A stretch of DNA of 64,000 nt, taken from positions 2,911,501 through 2,975,500 of the forward strand of contig NZ_CP072801.1 in the NCBI RefSeq assembly GCF_017901135.1. Direction: 5' to 3'. Position 1 is the stretch's first letter, and each line of letters opens with the position of its first letter. The translations under genes were made by a program, and so were the position numbers. The notes under the pieces are model-generated. The model saw nothing but the letters and a program-made list of their open reading frames with translations. It searched no databases and was not told the DNA's origin. Shown in pieces: positions 53,062-61,154 of this stretch. This DNA comes from Thiothrix litoralis. Lineage in GTDB: Bacteria; Pseudomonadota; Gammaproteobacteria; Thiotrichales; Thiotrichaceae.

Positions 53062-55104
53062 CTAGCTGAAGTCAATTGGGTCTACATCAACAGACCAACG
53101 TATTCCCGAGCGCCCCGGCAGCTTTACTGAGGGATTCAGCAGTTGCAGCAAGGCAGCATGGAGCGCGGCGCGGTGTTGGCTTCCGAGCAATAATTGGGCG
53201 CGGTAGCGGTTGGCGCGTTTTTCCAGTAACGCAGGAATAGGCCCTAGCCGCTGAATATCTGCACCGTCAGTAACGATCAGTAGTTGGCTGATCTGTTCCA
53301 GAAATTGCAGGGCTTTTTCCATGCTCGCAGTGCTGCTGGCACGGATCAGCGCCTGATAGCCGAACGGTGGAAAATGCCAGCGTTTACGGTCTTCCAGCAA
53401 TTGCCGAGCGAAAGGGGTGTAACCATGCCCCACCAGTTGATGCAGCATCGGGTGGTCGGGCTGGCTGGTTTGCAGGATAACCTTGCCCGCCTTGTCAGCA
53501 CGCCCGGCACGCCCCGCCACTTGTATCAGCAATTGCCCCAGCCGTTCCAGCGCCCGGTAATCGGTACTAAGTAGCGACTGGTCGATGTCGAGAATAATGA
53601 CTAACGTCAGGTTGGGGAAGTCGTGGCCTTTGGCGAGCATTTGCGTACCGACCAGAATCAGCGGGTCGTTGCTGCGTACCGTGGCGAGCTTGGCTTCGAG
53701 TTCACCCTTGCGGCTGGTGCTGTCGCGGTCGATCCGCACCACCACCGCTGCGGGAAAGTGGGTTTGCAGCGCGAGCTCCAGCCGTTCCGTACCTTGCCCT
53801 TGCGTGGTGAGCTGAGGGTTCTGGCACTGCGGGCAACGTAAGGGCGTGGCCTGTTCTGCCCCGCAATGGTGGCAAACCAGTTTGTTACGGCGGGCGTGCC
53901 AAGTCATCTTGACGCTGCAATGCTGACAACTGGCCTGCCAACCGCAGGAGGGGCAATACAAGGCCGGGGCAAAGCCGCGCCGGTTGAGAAAGACCATGAC
54001 TTGTTCACCACGCGCCAAGGTGGTGCGGATGGCTTGCAGGCTATGCGGCGTCAAACCTGCCTGTAATTCAAACGGGCGGGTATCCTGAATTTGCAAATCG
54101 GGTTTACGGGTCGTACCCGGGCGCTGGTTGAGACGCACGTAGTGAAAACGTGCCGTATCCGCATTGTAGAGCGATTCCAGCGACGGGGTAGCCGTACCCA
54201 TGATAATGGGAATATTGAGCATCTGCGCCCGTTTGATGGCGAGATCGCGGGCATGGTAGCGGAAGCCTTCCTGCTGTTTGAGGGAAGCATCGTGCTCCTC
54301 ATCAATCACGATCAGCGCAAGGTTGGGTGCGGGCGTGAAAATCGCGGAACGGGTTCCAATAATAATACGGGCTTCACCGCTGCGGGCTTGCAACCATGCT
54401 TTCATGCGTTCCCCATCACTCAGGGCAGAATGCAGGCAAGCCATCGGCGTATCACCGAAAAAATGCGCAAAGCGTAGCAGCAACTGCGGGGTCAGGCCGA
54501 TTTCGGGCACAATCACCAGCACTTGCTTACCAGCAGCGAACAGCGGGGCAATCAGGCGCAAGTAGATTTCGGTTTTGCCACTGCCGGTAATACCATGCAA
54601 CAAAATGGGGCGGAGTGGCGCTTGCAGGTTCCATTGTTCGATGCTGTGCAGGCACTGCTGCTGTTCATCCGTGAGTTGCAGGTGATTACGCTCAACAGGC
54701 GCGAGGCTGGGTGCTTCATAACGACCCAACAGTTTTTGCAGGCGGCTGGACAATGGTTTGGGTTTGCGCAAGGCGACCGGCAGAGCGGAAAAAATCACTT
54801 CACCGACCGGGTGGTGATAATAGCGTGCCCCCCATTGCAGTAGTTCCAACAGGTGCGCATCCGGCAAGGGCGTGGTGTCGAGGATGGCTTCCACCGGCTT
54901 CAGGGTGAAGCGACTGTCGGCATCTTCCGGCGGAGCAGTTTCGACGCGGATCACCAGGCCAACCGCGTGTTGCTTTCCCAGTGGTATAAGCACGCGGCTT
55001 CCCGGTTTAGGTGCTGACTCATCAGCACAGGTATAACTGAGCAAGGTGCGCAGCGGGCGCGGCACAGCAACGTGGAGGATGTAACGGGAGTGGTCTTGAG
55101 TCAT
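53062..55104 (-). CDS. priA: Primosomal replication restart helicase PriA
   Basis: 680 residues. The N-terminal DNA-binding domain starts at VAVPRPLRTLLSYTCADE. Walker A is GITGSGKTEIYLR and the DEEH box ALIVIDEEHDASLKQ. The zinc region carries CPSCGWQASCQHC, CHHCG and CPQCQ. The C-terminal QVAGRAGRADKAGKVILQTS is motif VI. PriA reloads the replicative helicase at stalled forks. It lies beside an apparent DnaA-box cluster, which is upstream of its start. Confidence 0.96.
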   Translation of the reverse strand: MTQDHSRYILHVAVPRPLRTLLSYTCADESAPKPGSRVLIPLGKQHAVGLVIRVETAPPEDADSRFTLKPVEAILDTTPLPDAHLLELLQWGARYYHHPVGEVIFSALPVALRKPKPLSSRLQKLLGRYEAPSLAPVERNHLQLTDEQQQCLHSIEQWNLQAPLRPILLHGITGSGKTEIYLRLIAPLFAAGKQVLVIVPEIGLTPQLLLRFAHFFGDTPMACLHSALSDGERMKAWLQARSGEARIIIGTRSAIFTPAPNLALIVIDEEHDASLKQQEGFRYHARDLAIKRAQMLNIPIIMGTATPSLESLYNADTARFHYVRLNQRPGTTRKPDLQIQDTRPFELQAGLTPHSLQAIRTTLARGEQVMVFLNRRGFAPALYCPSCGWQASCQHCSVKMTWHARRNKLVCHHCGAEQATPLRCPQCQNPQLTTQGQGTERLELALQTHFPAAVVVRIDRDSTSRKGELEAKLATVRSNDPLILVGTQMLAKGHDFPNLTLVIILDIDQSLLSTDYRALERLGQLLIQVAGRAGRADKAGKVILQTSQPDHPMLHQLVGHGYTPFARQLLEDRKRWHFPPFGYQALIRASSTASMEKALQFLEQISQLLIVTDGADIQRLGPIPALLEKRANRYRAQLLLGSQHRAALHAALLQLLNPSVKLPGRSGIRWSVDVDPIDFS

Positions 55105-55217
55105 GCCTGCCAGTTTAGCGGAATTAGCGTCGCAGGATGTGTGCGTTTTAAGGATGGAAGTTGGCTGAAACTTGCTCTTCCCTTAACAACTCCTTGCTAT
55201 GTAAGCAGAAATTGCGG

Positions 55218-55418
55218 TTATACACAGAACCTGTGGATAACTCTGTGGATGAACGGTTAACTACACTCCCTAAGCCTTGCCTTTTAAGCACTTATACACA
55301 TTGCGTAAAAAATAATCATATCATTTTATTTTTTTAAAATCAATGACTTGAATAATTTCTAATAGTTTTTCTTGACAGCCACAAGCGTAATATGAAAGTA
55401 AGGTGACGATGTGGACAA
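55218..55418. promoter_or_regulatory. Cluster of DnaA boxes with AT-rich section
   Basis: Boxes are TTATACACA at 55218-55226 and again at 55292-55300 (both plus), TTATCCACA at 55232-55240 (minus), TCATCCACA at 55244-55252 (minus, one mismatch to TTATCCACA) and TTGTCCACA at 55410-55418 (minus, one mismatch). Three fit TTATNCACA exactly within 83 bases. The AT block between the fourth and fifth could serve as an unwinding element. It resembles oriC but could also titrate DnaA. Confidence 0.6.
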
Positions 55419-55423
55419 CTCGT

Positions 55424-55453
55424 AAAAAAGCCCGGACAAACCGGGCTTTTTTT
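55424..55453 (-). terminator. Bidirectional terminator after pntB
   Basis: AAAAAAGCCCGG and CCGGGCTTTTTTT are complementary around a short ACAAA loop, with a T run in either direction. It is 22 bases past the pntB stop, so it ends the pnt operon. Confidence 0.9.
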
Positions 55454-55474
55454 ACGATTGTCAAGACTTGACGA

Positions 55475-56851
55475 TCAGAGTTCCTTCATATTTGTGATCA
55501 ATTCGTTAGCAACTGCTTGACCATCACCGTACAGCATCCGGCAGTTGTCAGCGAAGAACAAGTGGTTCTCGATCCCGGAGAAACCTGCACCCTGACCACG
55601 CTTGACCACAATCACGTTCTTGGCGTAATCCGCGTTCAAGATGGGCATCCCGTAAATGGGGCTGCTGGGGTCAATACGCGCCACTGGGTTCACCACGTCG
55701 TTAGCACCAATCACCAGTGCTACATCCGCCGTGCGGAACTCTTCATTGATCTCGTCAAGGTCGTAGATAATGTCATACGGCACGCCTGCTTCCGCCAGCA
55801 ACACGTTCATGTGCCCCGGCATCCGCCCGGCAACCGGATGAATCGCGAATTTGACGGTCACGCCGCGTTCCTGCAACTGCTTGGTCATTTCCCAGATCTT
55901 GTGCTGGGCTTGCGCAACGGCCATGCCGTAACCGGGGATGATAATGACCTTTTCTGCAAACGCCATCATGATGGCAGCGTCAGGCGCTTCGATCGCTTTC
56001 ATTGAACCGGTAACTTCCTGCGCTTCACCGCTGGTTTCGCCGAAGTTACTGAACAGTACGTTGGTGATTGGGCGATTCATTGCCTTGGCCATCAACTGCG
56101 TCAACAGCGTACCCGCCGAGCCGACCACGATACCGGCAATCATCATCGCCGGGTTATCCAGCACATAACCTTCCAGACCTACCGCGAGACCCGTGAAGGC
56201 GTTGTAGAGGGAAATCACCACCGGCATATCCGCGCCACCAATCGGCAGGGTCATCATCACCCCGAATACCAGTGCCAGTGCAAAGAACAGGAACAGCACA
56301 ACCATGCCGTAATCCGTACCACTAGTGGCAATGCCTAAACCCATCCACGCAACCACGATAAACAGACCCGCATTGATACGCTGCTGATTCTTAAAGCGGA
56401 AAGCGCCACGCAATTGCTTGATGCCTTGCAGTTTGCCAAAGGCAATCAGTGAGCCAGAGAAGGCTATCGTGCCAATCAGCGCACCAAACACCGCCAGCAA
56501 TTGCACGGTAGGATCCATCTCGTGTTGCTTAATCAGTTCCACCGCCGCAATCGCTGCTGCCGCGCCGCCGCCCATACCGTTGTAGAGCGCAATCATTTGC
56601 GGCATGTCGGTCATCGCCACTTCTTTGCCCGTTTTCCAAGCAATGCCACCACCGAGCGCAATCCCGATGACAATCAACAAGTAATTGCTGTTGACGTGCG
56701 GGTGTACAAAGGTAATCGCTGTTGCCAGCACCATACCGATACCTGCCCAGACAATACCGCGCCGCGCCGTGACCGGCGAGGCCATTTGCTTGAGGCCAAG
56801 GATGAACAGCACTGCGGCTGCCAGATAGAAAATCTCAACAAAAAGGTTCAT
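55475..56851 (-). CDS. pntB: NAD(P) transhydrogenase subunit beta
   Basis: 458 residues. Nine or so membrane segments occupy the first 260 residues, starting with NLFVEIFYLAAAVLFILGLK. The NADP-binding domain III is at the C-terminus, with IIPGYGMAVAQAQHK (GxGxxA type), GRMPGHMNVLLAEAGVPYD and VIGANDVVNPVAR. With PntA it couples proton entry to NADPH production from NADH. It follows the small pntA2 gene by 3 bases. Confidence 0.97.
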   Translation of the reverse strand: MNLFVEIFYLAAAVLFILGLKQMASPVTARRGIVWAGIGMVLATAITFVHPHVNSNYLLIVIGIALGGGIAWKTGKEVAMTDMPQMIALYNGMGGGAAAAIAAVELIKQHEMDPTVQLLAVFGALIGTIAFSGSLIAFGKLQGIKQLRGAFRFKNQQRINAGLFIVVAWMGLGIATSGTDYGMVVLFLFFALALVFGVMMTLPIGGADMPVVISLYNAFTGLAVGLEGYVLDNPAMMIAGIVVGSAGTLLTQLMAKAMNRPITNVLFSNFGETSGEAQEVTGSMKAIEAPDAAIMMAFAEKVIIIPGYGMAVAQAQHKIWEMTKQLQERGVTVKFAIHPVAGRMPGHMNVLLAEAGVPYDIIYDLDEINEEFRTADVALVIGANDVVNPVARIDPSSPIYGMPILNADYAKNVIVVKRGQGAGFSGIENHLFFADNCRMLYGDGQAVANELITNMKEL

Positions 56852-56854
56852 GGC

Positions 56855-57142
56855 TTACTTGCCCCCCTTGCTGCTTTTGAACATTTCCAGCATCCGCTCG
56901 GTCACGACATAGCCGCCGACGGCGTTACCGGCGGCCAACACGACGGCGATGAAACCGACCAGTTGTTCCATGACACCTTCCGCCTGACCCAGCACGACCA
57001 TCGCACCGACCAGCACGATACCGTGAACGAAGTTGGAGCCTGACATCAGTGGGGTGTGCAGGATAACCGGCACTTTGGAAATCACTTCATAGCCGACAAA
57101 ACCGGCGAGAATGAAGATGTAGATTGCAATAAAACCGTCCAT
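56855..57142 (-). CDS. NAD(P) transhydrogenase alpha subunit, membrane part
   Basis: 95 residues with three membrane segments, MDGFIAIYIFILAGFVGYEV at the start and HTPLMSGSNFVHGIVLVGAM in the middle. This is the domain II piece of PntA, encoded as a separate gene as in many proteobacteria such as Rhodospirillum. It bridges the soluble PntA1 and PntB. Its ATG lies on the last base of the pntA1 stop region (57142), so the two overlap. Confidence 0.93.
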   Translation of the reverse strand: MDGFIAIYIFILAGFVGYEVISKVPVILHTPLMSGSNFVHGIVLVGAMVVLGQAEGVMEQLVGFIAVVLAAGNAVGGYVVTERMLEMFKSSKGGK

Positions 57143-58272
57143 TATTCAGCTCCTTCAACCAGTTGGCGAATGGATTCGTTCATGATCTTGCCTTCGTGTG
57201 TGAGTAACGCACCTGCAATCACTTCATCACTAAAATCCGGGGCATACGCGCCGTCTTTGAGCATGGGGGTCAGGAAGTTGAGCAGGTTCTTGGCGTACAT
57301 TTCGGACGCATGTACCGCCACTTGGCTAGGTACATTCAATGGCGCGTGAATGATTACACCGTTGTGCACAATGGTTTTACCCGGTTGTGTCAGGGTGCAG
57401 TTGCCGCCGCCTTCTGCGGCGAGGTCGATAATGACCGCGCCGGATTTCATCCCATCCACGGTGGTTTCAGGAATGATTTTGGGTGAAGGCCGACCGGGAA
57501 CCGCAGCGGTGGTAATCAGCACATCCGCCGTGGCAATGTGTTTCGCCAGCTCGGCTTGCTGCTGCTGCTTTTCTGCATCCGTCAGTTCACGGGCGTAACC
57601 ACCTGCACCTTCTGCCGTAATACCGAGTTCAATGAATTTGGCACCGAGGGATTGCACCTGTTCTTTGGTCGCGGAACGCACATCATAGGCTTCCACCACC
57701 GCACCCAAACGCCGGGCAGTCGCAATGGCCTGCAAGCCTGCGACCCCAACGCCAATGATAATGACTTTGGAGGGGCGAATCGTGCCTGCCGCCGTGGTCA
57801 GCATCGGGAAAAAGCGCGGCGCAAGGTCAGCGCCCATAATAGCCGCTTTGTAACCGGCAATCGCCGCCTGTGAAGACAGCACATCCATCGACTGGGCGCG
57901 GGAAATACGCGGGATCAGTTCCATTGCAAAGCTGGTGATGTTTTTGGCTTTGAGCGCTGCAATGCGTTCTGGGTGCTGGTAAGGCTGCAAGCTGCCGATC
58001 AACACACTCCCCTCTTTCAACTGCTCAATTTCAGCCAGTGAAGGGGCTTGTACCTTCAGTACAATGTCGGCTTGTTGGTAAAGTTCGGCGGCAGAGGCCA
58101 CAATACTTGCGCCATTAAACGCACTATCAGGAAGGTGTGCGGCACTGCCTGCCCCGGTTTCCAGCAGGACTTCAGCGCCCAGTTTGCCGAGTTTGGCAAT
58201 AACGCTGGATTCCATGGCAACCCGGCGTTCGCCTTCGGCCATTTCCTTGGGCACAGCCACTTTGATTGACAT
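57142..58272 (-). CDS. pntA: NAD(P) transhydrogenase alpha subunit, soluble NAD-binding part
   Basis: 376 residues. The start MSIKVAVPKEMAEGERRVAM is the alanine dehydrogenase/PntA opening; KVIIIGVGVAGLQAIATARR is the Rossmann motif and AYDVRSATKEQVQSLGAKF follows. Domain I only, so this is the split form. It is the first gene of the three-gene pnt operon. About 220 bases lie upstream before the secreted OmpA-like gene. Confidence 0.95.
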   Translation of the reverse strand: MSIKVAVPKEMAEGERRVAMESSVIAKLGKLGAEVLLETGAGSAAHLPDSAFNGASIVASAAELYQQADIVLKVQAPSLAEIEQLKEGSVLIGSLQPYQHPERIAALKAKNITSFAMELIPRISRAQSMDVLSSQAAIAGYKAAIMGADLAPRFFPMLTTAAGTIRPSKVIIIGVGVAGLQAIATARRLGAVVEAYDVRSATKEQVQSLGAKFIELGITAEGAGGYARELTDAEKQQQQAELAKHIATADVLITTAAVPGRPSPKIIPETTVDGMKSGAVIIDLAAEGGGNCTLTQPGKTIVHNGVIIHAPLNVPSQVAVHASEMYAKNLLNFLTPMLKDGAYAPDFSDEVIAGALLTHEGKIMNESIRQLVEGAE

Positions 58273-58414
58273 ATTCTCTGTCTCCAGAAGGATTATGGTA
58301 AAAAATGAAGGTGTATCAGCCGGAGGTTAGCGCGATCCGAATCATACAAGGGGAGTCATACTAGCCGAATATTAACAATGAATGAAATATTCCAAGGCGG
58401 ATACTTCCAAAAGA

Positions 58415-58440
58415 AAAGCCGGGCGAACCCGGCTTTCCTC
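58415..58440 (-). terminator. Terminator after the OmpA-like gene
   Basis: AAAGCCGGG and CCCGGCTTT pair around CGAA. On the minus strand the distal side continues as TTTTCTTTT. It lies about 50 bases downstream of the OmpA-like stop. Confidence 0.85.
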
Positions 58441-58488
58441 TTAATTCCATCAAACTACCCATAAAGGATACCCGATGATCAGGCCAAC

Positions 58489-59097
58489 TTAGCGAGTACC
58501 GCTAGCGGTTACTTCAGTGCGGCGGTTAGCTGCACGGCCTGCTTTGGTGCCGTTGTCTGCAACTGGCTGGGATTCGCCTTTGCCGGAAGCCTTGATAGCC
58601 GCAGCCGGAACGCCTTTACCCACCAGATAGTCAGCAACTGCAACTGCACGCTTCTCAGACAGTGTTTGGTTATAAGCGTCAGAACCGATGCTGTCGGTGT
58701 GACCCACAACGCTGATACCTGAAACTTTTGCACCTGCCAGACTTGACAAGAACTGATTCAGATTAGCTTTGCCAGCCGGTTTCAGAATTGCCTTGTCGAA
58801 GTCGAAGTTGGCATCAGAACTCAGCGTCATTCGCTGAATAGGCGCTGGAGCCGGTGCAGGTCTAGGCGCTGGAGCCGGTGCTGGCGGTGGTGGTGGCGGT
58901 GGTGGTGGTGGTGGCGCTTCACAGCCTTCTGGCATACTGCCATACTGGGCGCGGACGCAAGTGCCTTCAACGCTGTTTTTGACAGGTTCGCCTGAGCCGT
59001 TCTGGACGTATTTGCCGTCTTCTGCATACGCTGAGGTAGCCATCGTAGCTGCCATCATGGCAGCGATGCTGATACTGGTCATTTTCTTCAGAGTCAT
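58489..59097 (-). CDS. OmpA-family outer membrane protein with proline-rich linker
   Basis: 202 residues from the ATG at 59097, with a signal peptide ending near SAYAED. A small N-terminal motif region (YVQNGSGEPVKNSVEGTCVR, AQYGSMPEGC) with two Cys is followed by eleven consecutive Pro and an Ala-Pro linker. The C-terminal OmpA-like domain has LSSDANFDFDKAILKPAGK, VVGHTDSIGSDAYNQTLSEK and GRAANRRTEV, the peptidoglycan-binding parts. The N-terminal module is shared with the 113-residue neighbour at 59367. The upstream frame to 59178 lacks a good start. Confidence 0.9.
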   Translation of the reverse strand: MTLKKMTSISIAAMMAATMATSAYAEDGKYVQNGSGEPVKNSVEGTCVRAQYGSMPEGCEAPPPPPPPPPPPAPAPAPRPAPAPAPIQRMTLSSDANFDFDKAILKPAGKANLNQFLSSLAGAKVSGISVVGHTDSIGSDAYNQTLSEKRAVAVADYLVGKGVPAAAIKASGKGESQPVADNGTKAGRAANRRTEVTASGTR

Positions 59098-59290
59098 TGT
59101 GATCTCCTTAAGCCTGGTTTTGAGTTTGGATTGTTGAACCCCGCCACCGCATTCCTGAAATACTGATTCTGTCGGCAAGAGGCGCAGTTACGACTATAGT
59201 GTCTTAAATATACAACAACGGCTAGGATTATAGGTTACTTTGAGGTTAAGTTCCTATAGTTAAGGCGAATTATCTTTGTGGATATTTAAA

Positions 59291-59332
59291 AGAAAAGCCC
59301 CCTTACCCTGCGGCAAGGAGGCCTATCAAACC
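59291..59332 (-). terminator. Terminator after the small secreted protein gene
   Basis: On the minus strand GCCTCCTTGCC and GGGTAAGGGGGC pair around GCA (with two G-U pairs) and run into TTTTCTTTT. It lies 35 bases after the stop at 59367. Confidence 0.75.
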
Positions 59333-59366
59333 CTCATGAATCAATCCCTTTGACTCGTGAACGGGT

Positions 59367-59708
59367 TTATTTCTGGTAACGCTTCATGCTGGAGCGGGCA
59401 GCCGGATCCATCTGGACTGGGCCTTTGTAATTGCCTTTGGCTTTTACTTTCGGTACAACAACACGTGGCGCAACATAGCGTGGCGCAGCGCGTGGCACGG
59501 GCGCTGGAGCCGGTGCAACTACTGGCACGGGCGCTGCTCCACAGCCTTCTGGCTCGAAACCGTACTGCGCTTGTACACACTCGCCGAAGCTGTTTTTAAC
59601 AACGACACCATCGCCATTTTTGACGACTTTCATGTCTTCAGCGTGAACACCGGCAGCGGTGATCATCAGTGCGGCAAAGCTAATGCCTGCGATTTGTTTC
59701 AGAGTCAT
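59367..59708 (-). CDS. Small secreted protein sharing the N-terminal module of the OmpA-like neighbour
   Basis: 113 residues from the ATG at 59708, with a signal peptide ending near GVHAED. VVKNGDGVVVKNSFGECVQA and QYGFEPEGC repeat the two-Cys module of the OmpA-like protein. A Pro/Ala/Val linker and a short basic tail (KGNYKGPVQMDPAARSSMKR) complete it; the OmpA domain is missing. The leader sequences of the two genes are also alike around the ribosome site. It is likely a duplicate that lost or never had the anchoring domain. Confidence 0.8.
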   Translation of the reverse strand: MTLKQIAGISFAALMITAAGVHAEDMKVVKNGDGVVVKNSFGECVQAQYGFEPEGCGAAPVPVVAPAPAPVPRAAPRYVAPRVVVPKVKAKGNYKGPVQMDPAARSSMKRYQK

Positions 59709-59835
59709 GGTGATCTCCTTCAAGTCTGGATTTTGAGTTCGTAAAATTGGATTTTGCTTTATGTTTGAGCGTAGCATTCATACCACAATTGTGTATATTG
59801 CACGACAAACGCACAATACGCCACAGGGAAATGCT

Positions 59836-60669
59836 ATGCAAGGCAAAAACGGATTAAGTCACCCACCTATTCAAGAATTACTCAATATTATGATGCGCTT
59901 GCGTGACCCCAAGCAGGGTTGCCCATGGGACATCAAGCAAACCTGGCAAACTATTTTGCCGCATACACTGGAGGAAGTGTACGAGGTAGCCGATGCCGTC
60001 GATCGGCAAGATGCTCCCGCACTGTGCGATGAATTGGGCGACTTGCTGTTCCAGATTGTGTTTATGGCACAAATTGCCAGTGAACAAGGCTTGTTTGATT
60101 TTCAAGATGTGGCGGCCGGTATTGCTGCTAAGATGATCCGACGGCATCCGCATGTGTTCGGCGATACCGTGTATGCCGATGAACAGGCGCAAAAACAGGC
60201 ATGGGAAACCCTCAAACAGGCTGAACGCGACACCCAAGCCACGCCCGCTGCCCCGGCAAGTTTTTTCGCAGGCATTCCGGCAGCCATGCCAGCCTTACGG
60301 CGTAGCCAAAAAATACAACAACGGGCAGCAAGAGTCGGGTTTGATTGGGATCATTGGCAACACGTCATCCCCAAAATCCACGAAGAGCTGAATGAAGTCA
60401 TCGACGCCGTTGCCCAGCAGGAATCTGCCGCGCGTATTGAAGAAGAAGTGGGTGATGTGCTGATGGGCGCTACCAATATGGCACGCTTGCTGGGGGTGAA
60501 TGCCGAAAATGCCCTGCGTTTGTCCAACCAGAAGTTTGAACGGCGCTTCTTGCGAATAGAAGCTTTGTTGGCGGCTGAGGGTATTTCACTGGAACAAGCC
60601 AGTCTGGAACAGATGGAAAATGCTTGGTCTATTGCCAAGCAAGAAGAGAAAGCGATGAACGGTAGTTAA
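59836..60669 (+). CDS. mazG: Nucleoside triphosphate pyrophosphohydrolase MazG
   Basis: 277 residues from the ATG at 59836 (AGGGAA upstream). Two tandem MazG domains: PHTLEEVYEVADAVDRQD and LCDELGDLLFQIVFMAQIAS in the first (EExxE and ExxD helices); KIHEELNEVIDAVAQQESAA and EEEVGDVLMGATNMARLLGV in the second. PKQGCPWDIKQTWQTI is the usual start. It hydrolyses NTPs and dNTPs to monophosphates and PPi. The frame is open upstream but the family start fits 59836. Confidence 0.95.
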   Translation: MQGKNGLSHPPIQELLNIMMRLRDPKQGCPWDIKQTWQTILPHTLEEVYEVADAVDRQDAPALCDELGDLLFQIVFMAQIASEQGLFDFQDVAAGIAAKMIRRHPHVFGDTVYADEQAQKQAWETLKQAERDTQATPAAPASFFAGIPAAMPALRRSQKIQQRAARVGFDWDHWQHVIPKIHEELNEVIDAVAQQESAARIEEEVGDVLMGATNMARLLGVNAENALRLSNQKFERRFLRIEALLAAEGISLEQASLEQMENAWSIAKQEEKAMNGS

Positions 60670-60687
60670 AACCGGATAAAAAACGAA

Positions 60688-60706
60688 GCCCCCGACGAAC
60701 GGGGGC
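60688..60706 (+). terminator. Hairpin after mazG
   Basis: GCCCCCG pairs with CGGGGGC around ACGAA, 19 bases after the mazG stop. There is no T run, so it may act as a weak terminator or RNA end. Confidence 0.55.
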
Positions 60707-60820
60707 AGTCAACACGGGCAAATATTATTATTATTAGCTTATTATTATTGTTGTTCTCACACACCGAGTCTCCCGGTTAAAAGCCCCCGCCTTATCGGCA
60801 GGGGTTAGAGGAGTCGAGAT

Positions 60821-60886
60821 ATGGTCAGGCGTTTTATTGTTATTCATGTTTATGCCTACTCGCTATCTCTTGGGGCTTGCTGGTAA
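60821..60886 (+). CDS. Possible microprotein of 21 residues
   Basis: The ATG at 60821 has GAGGAG seven bases upstream and reads MVRRFIVIHVYAYSLSLGAC and a Trp before TAA. A hairpin (AGCCCCCGCC with GGCAGGGGTT, 60782-60806) lies just upstream. Expression is unproven, and many such short frames occur by chance. Confidence 0.2.
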   Translation: MVRRFIVIHVYAYSLSLGACW

Positions 60887-61067
60887 ATGCTTTCCTTAAC
60901 CCTTTCTTATTATTGTTGTCGTCCCTTCTAGACCTTCTAGTCTTCGCCGTCTCAGTCTGTGCAAGAATTACTGCAACCCCCGTGCCAATGCAGGCAAAAA
61001 GCACCCATATTATTAATTTTATTGATATTTTAATAGAGTTATCAGAAGTGACGGCAGGGCTTGGCAA
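60840..61067 (-). CDS. Possible small membrane protein
   Basis: A 75-residue frame from a TTG at 61067, AGGA seven bases upstream. It contains one membrane segment (LIIWVLFACIGTGVAVILAQ) and a basic tail (TRRSRRDDNNNKKGLRKAFT). No family is recognised; a plus-strand ORF overlaps it. It lies downstream of ruvA in the split ruv region. Confidence 0.27.
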   Translation of the reverse strand: MPSPAVTSDNSIKISIKLIIWVLFACIGTGVAVILAQTETAKTRRSRRDDNNNKKGLRKAFTSKPQEIASRHKHE

Positions 61068-61071
61068 GCTG

Positions 61072-61098
61072 CAATCCTGTCAGAATGTGACAGGATTG
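61072..61098. repeat. Perfect inverted repeat near the ruvA end
   Basis: CAATCCTGTCA and TGACAGGATTG are exact complements around GAATG. It lies about 57 bases downstream of the ruvA stop and may serve as a terminator or protein-binding site. No T run follows on either side. Confidence 0.55.
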
Positions 61099-61154
61099 AC
61101 ACTGTTAGGCATGACACACCGGGTGTCAGGTGACAATATGATGTAAGGAGCGGG

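Larger units (their letters stand above)
55105..55474. other. Non-coding stretch with DnaA boxes and AT-rich block
   Basis: 370 bases without a credible gene, between priA and pntB. It holds five DnaA-box-like sequences described separately, a strongly A+T-rich section at about 55305-55372, and a bidirectional terminator. It has the look of a replication initiation or DnaA-binding site. Confidence 0.6.
60670..61154. other. Gene-poor stretch between mazG and ruvA
   Basis: About 485 bases with TTA-type repeats (60725-60751), two hairpins at 60688 and 60782, a candidate microprotein, a weak membrane-protein ORF and a perfect inverted repeat at 61072. No conserved gene was recognised. It coincides with the second end of the inferred inversion. 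Confidence 0.55.
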
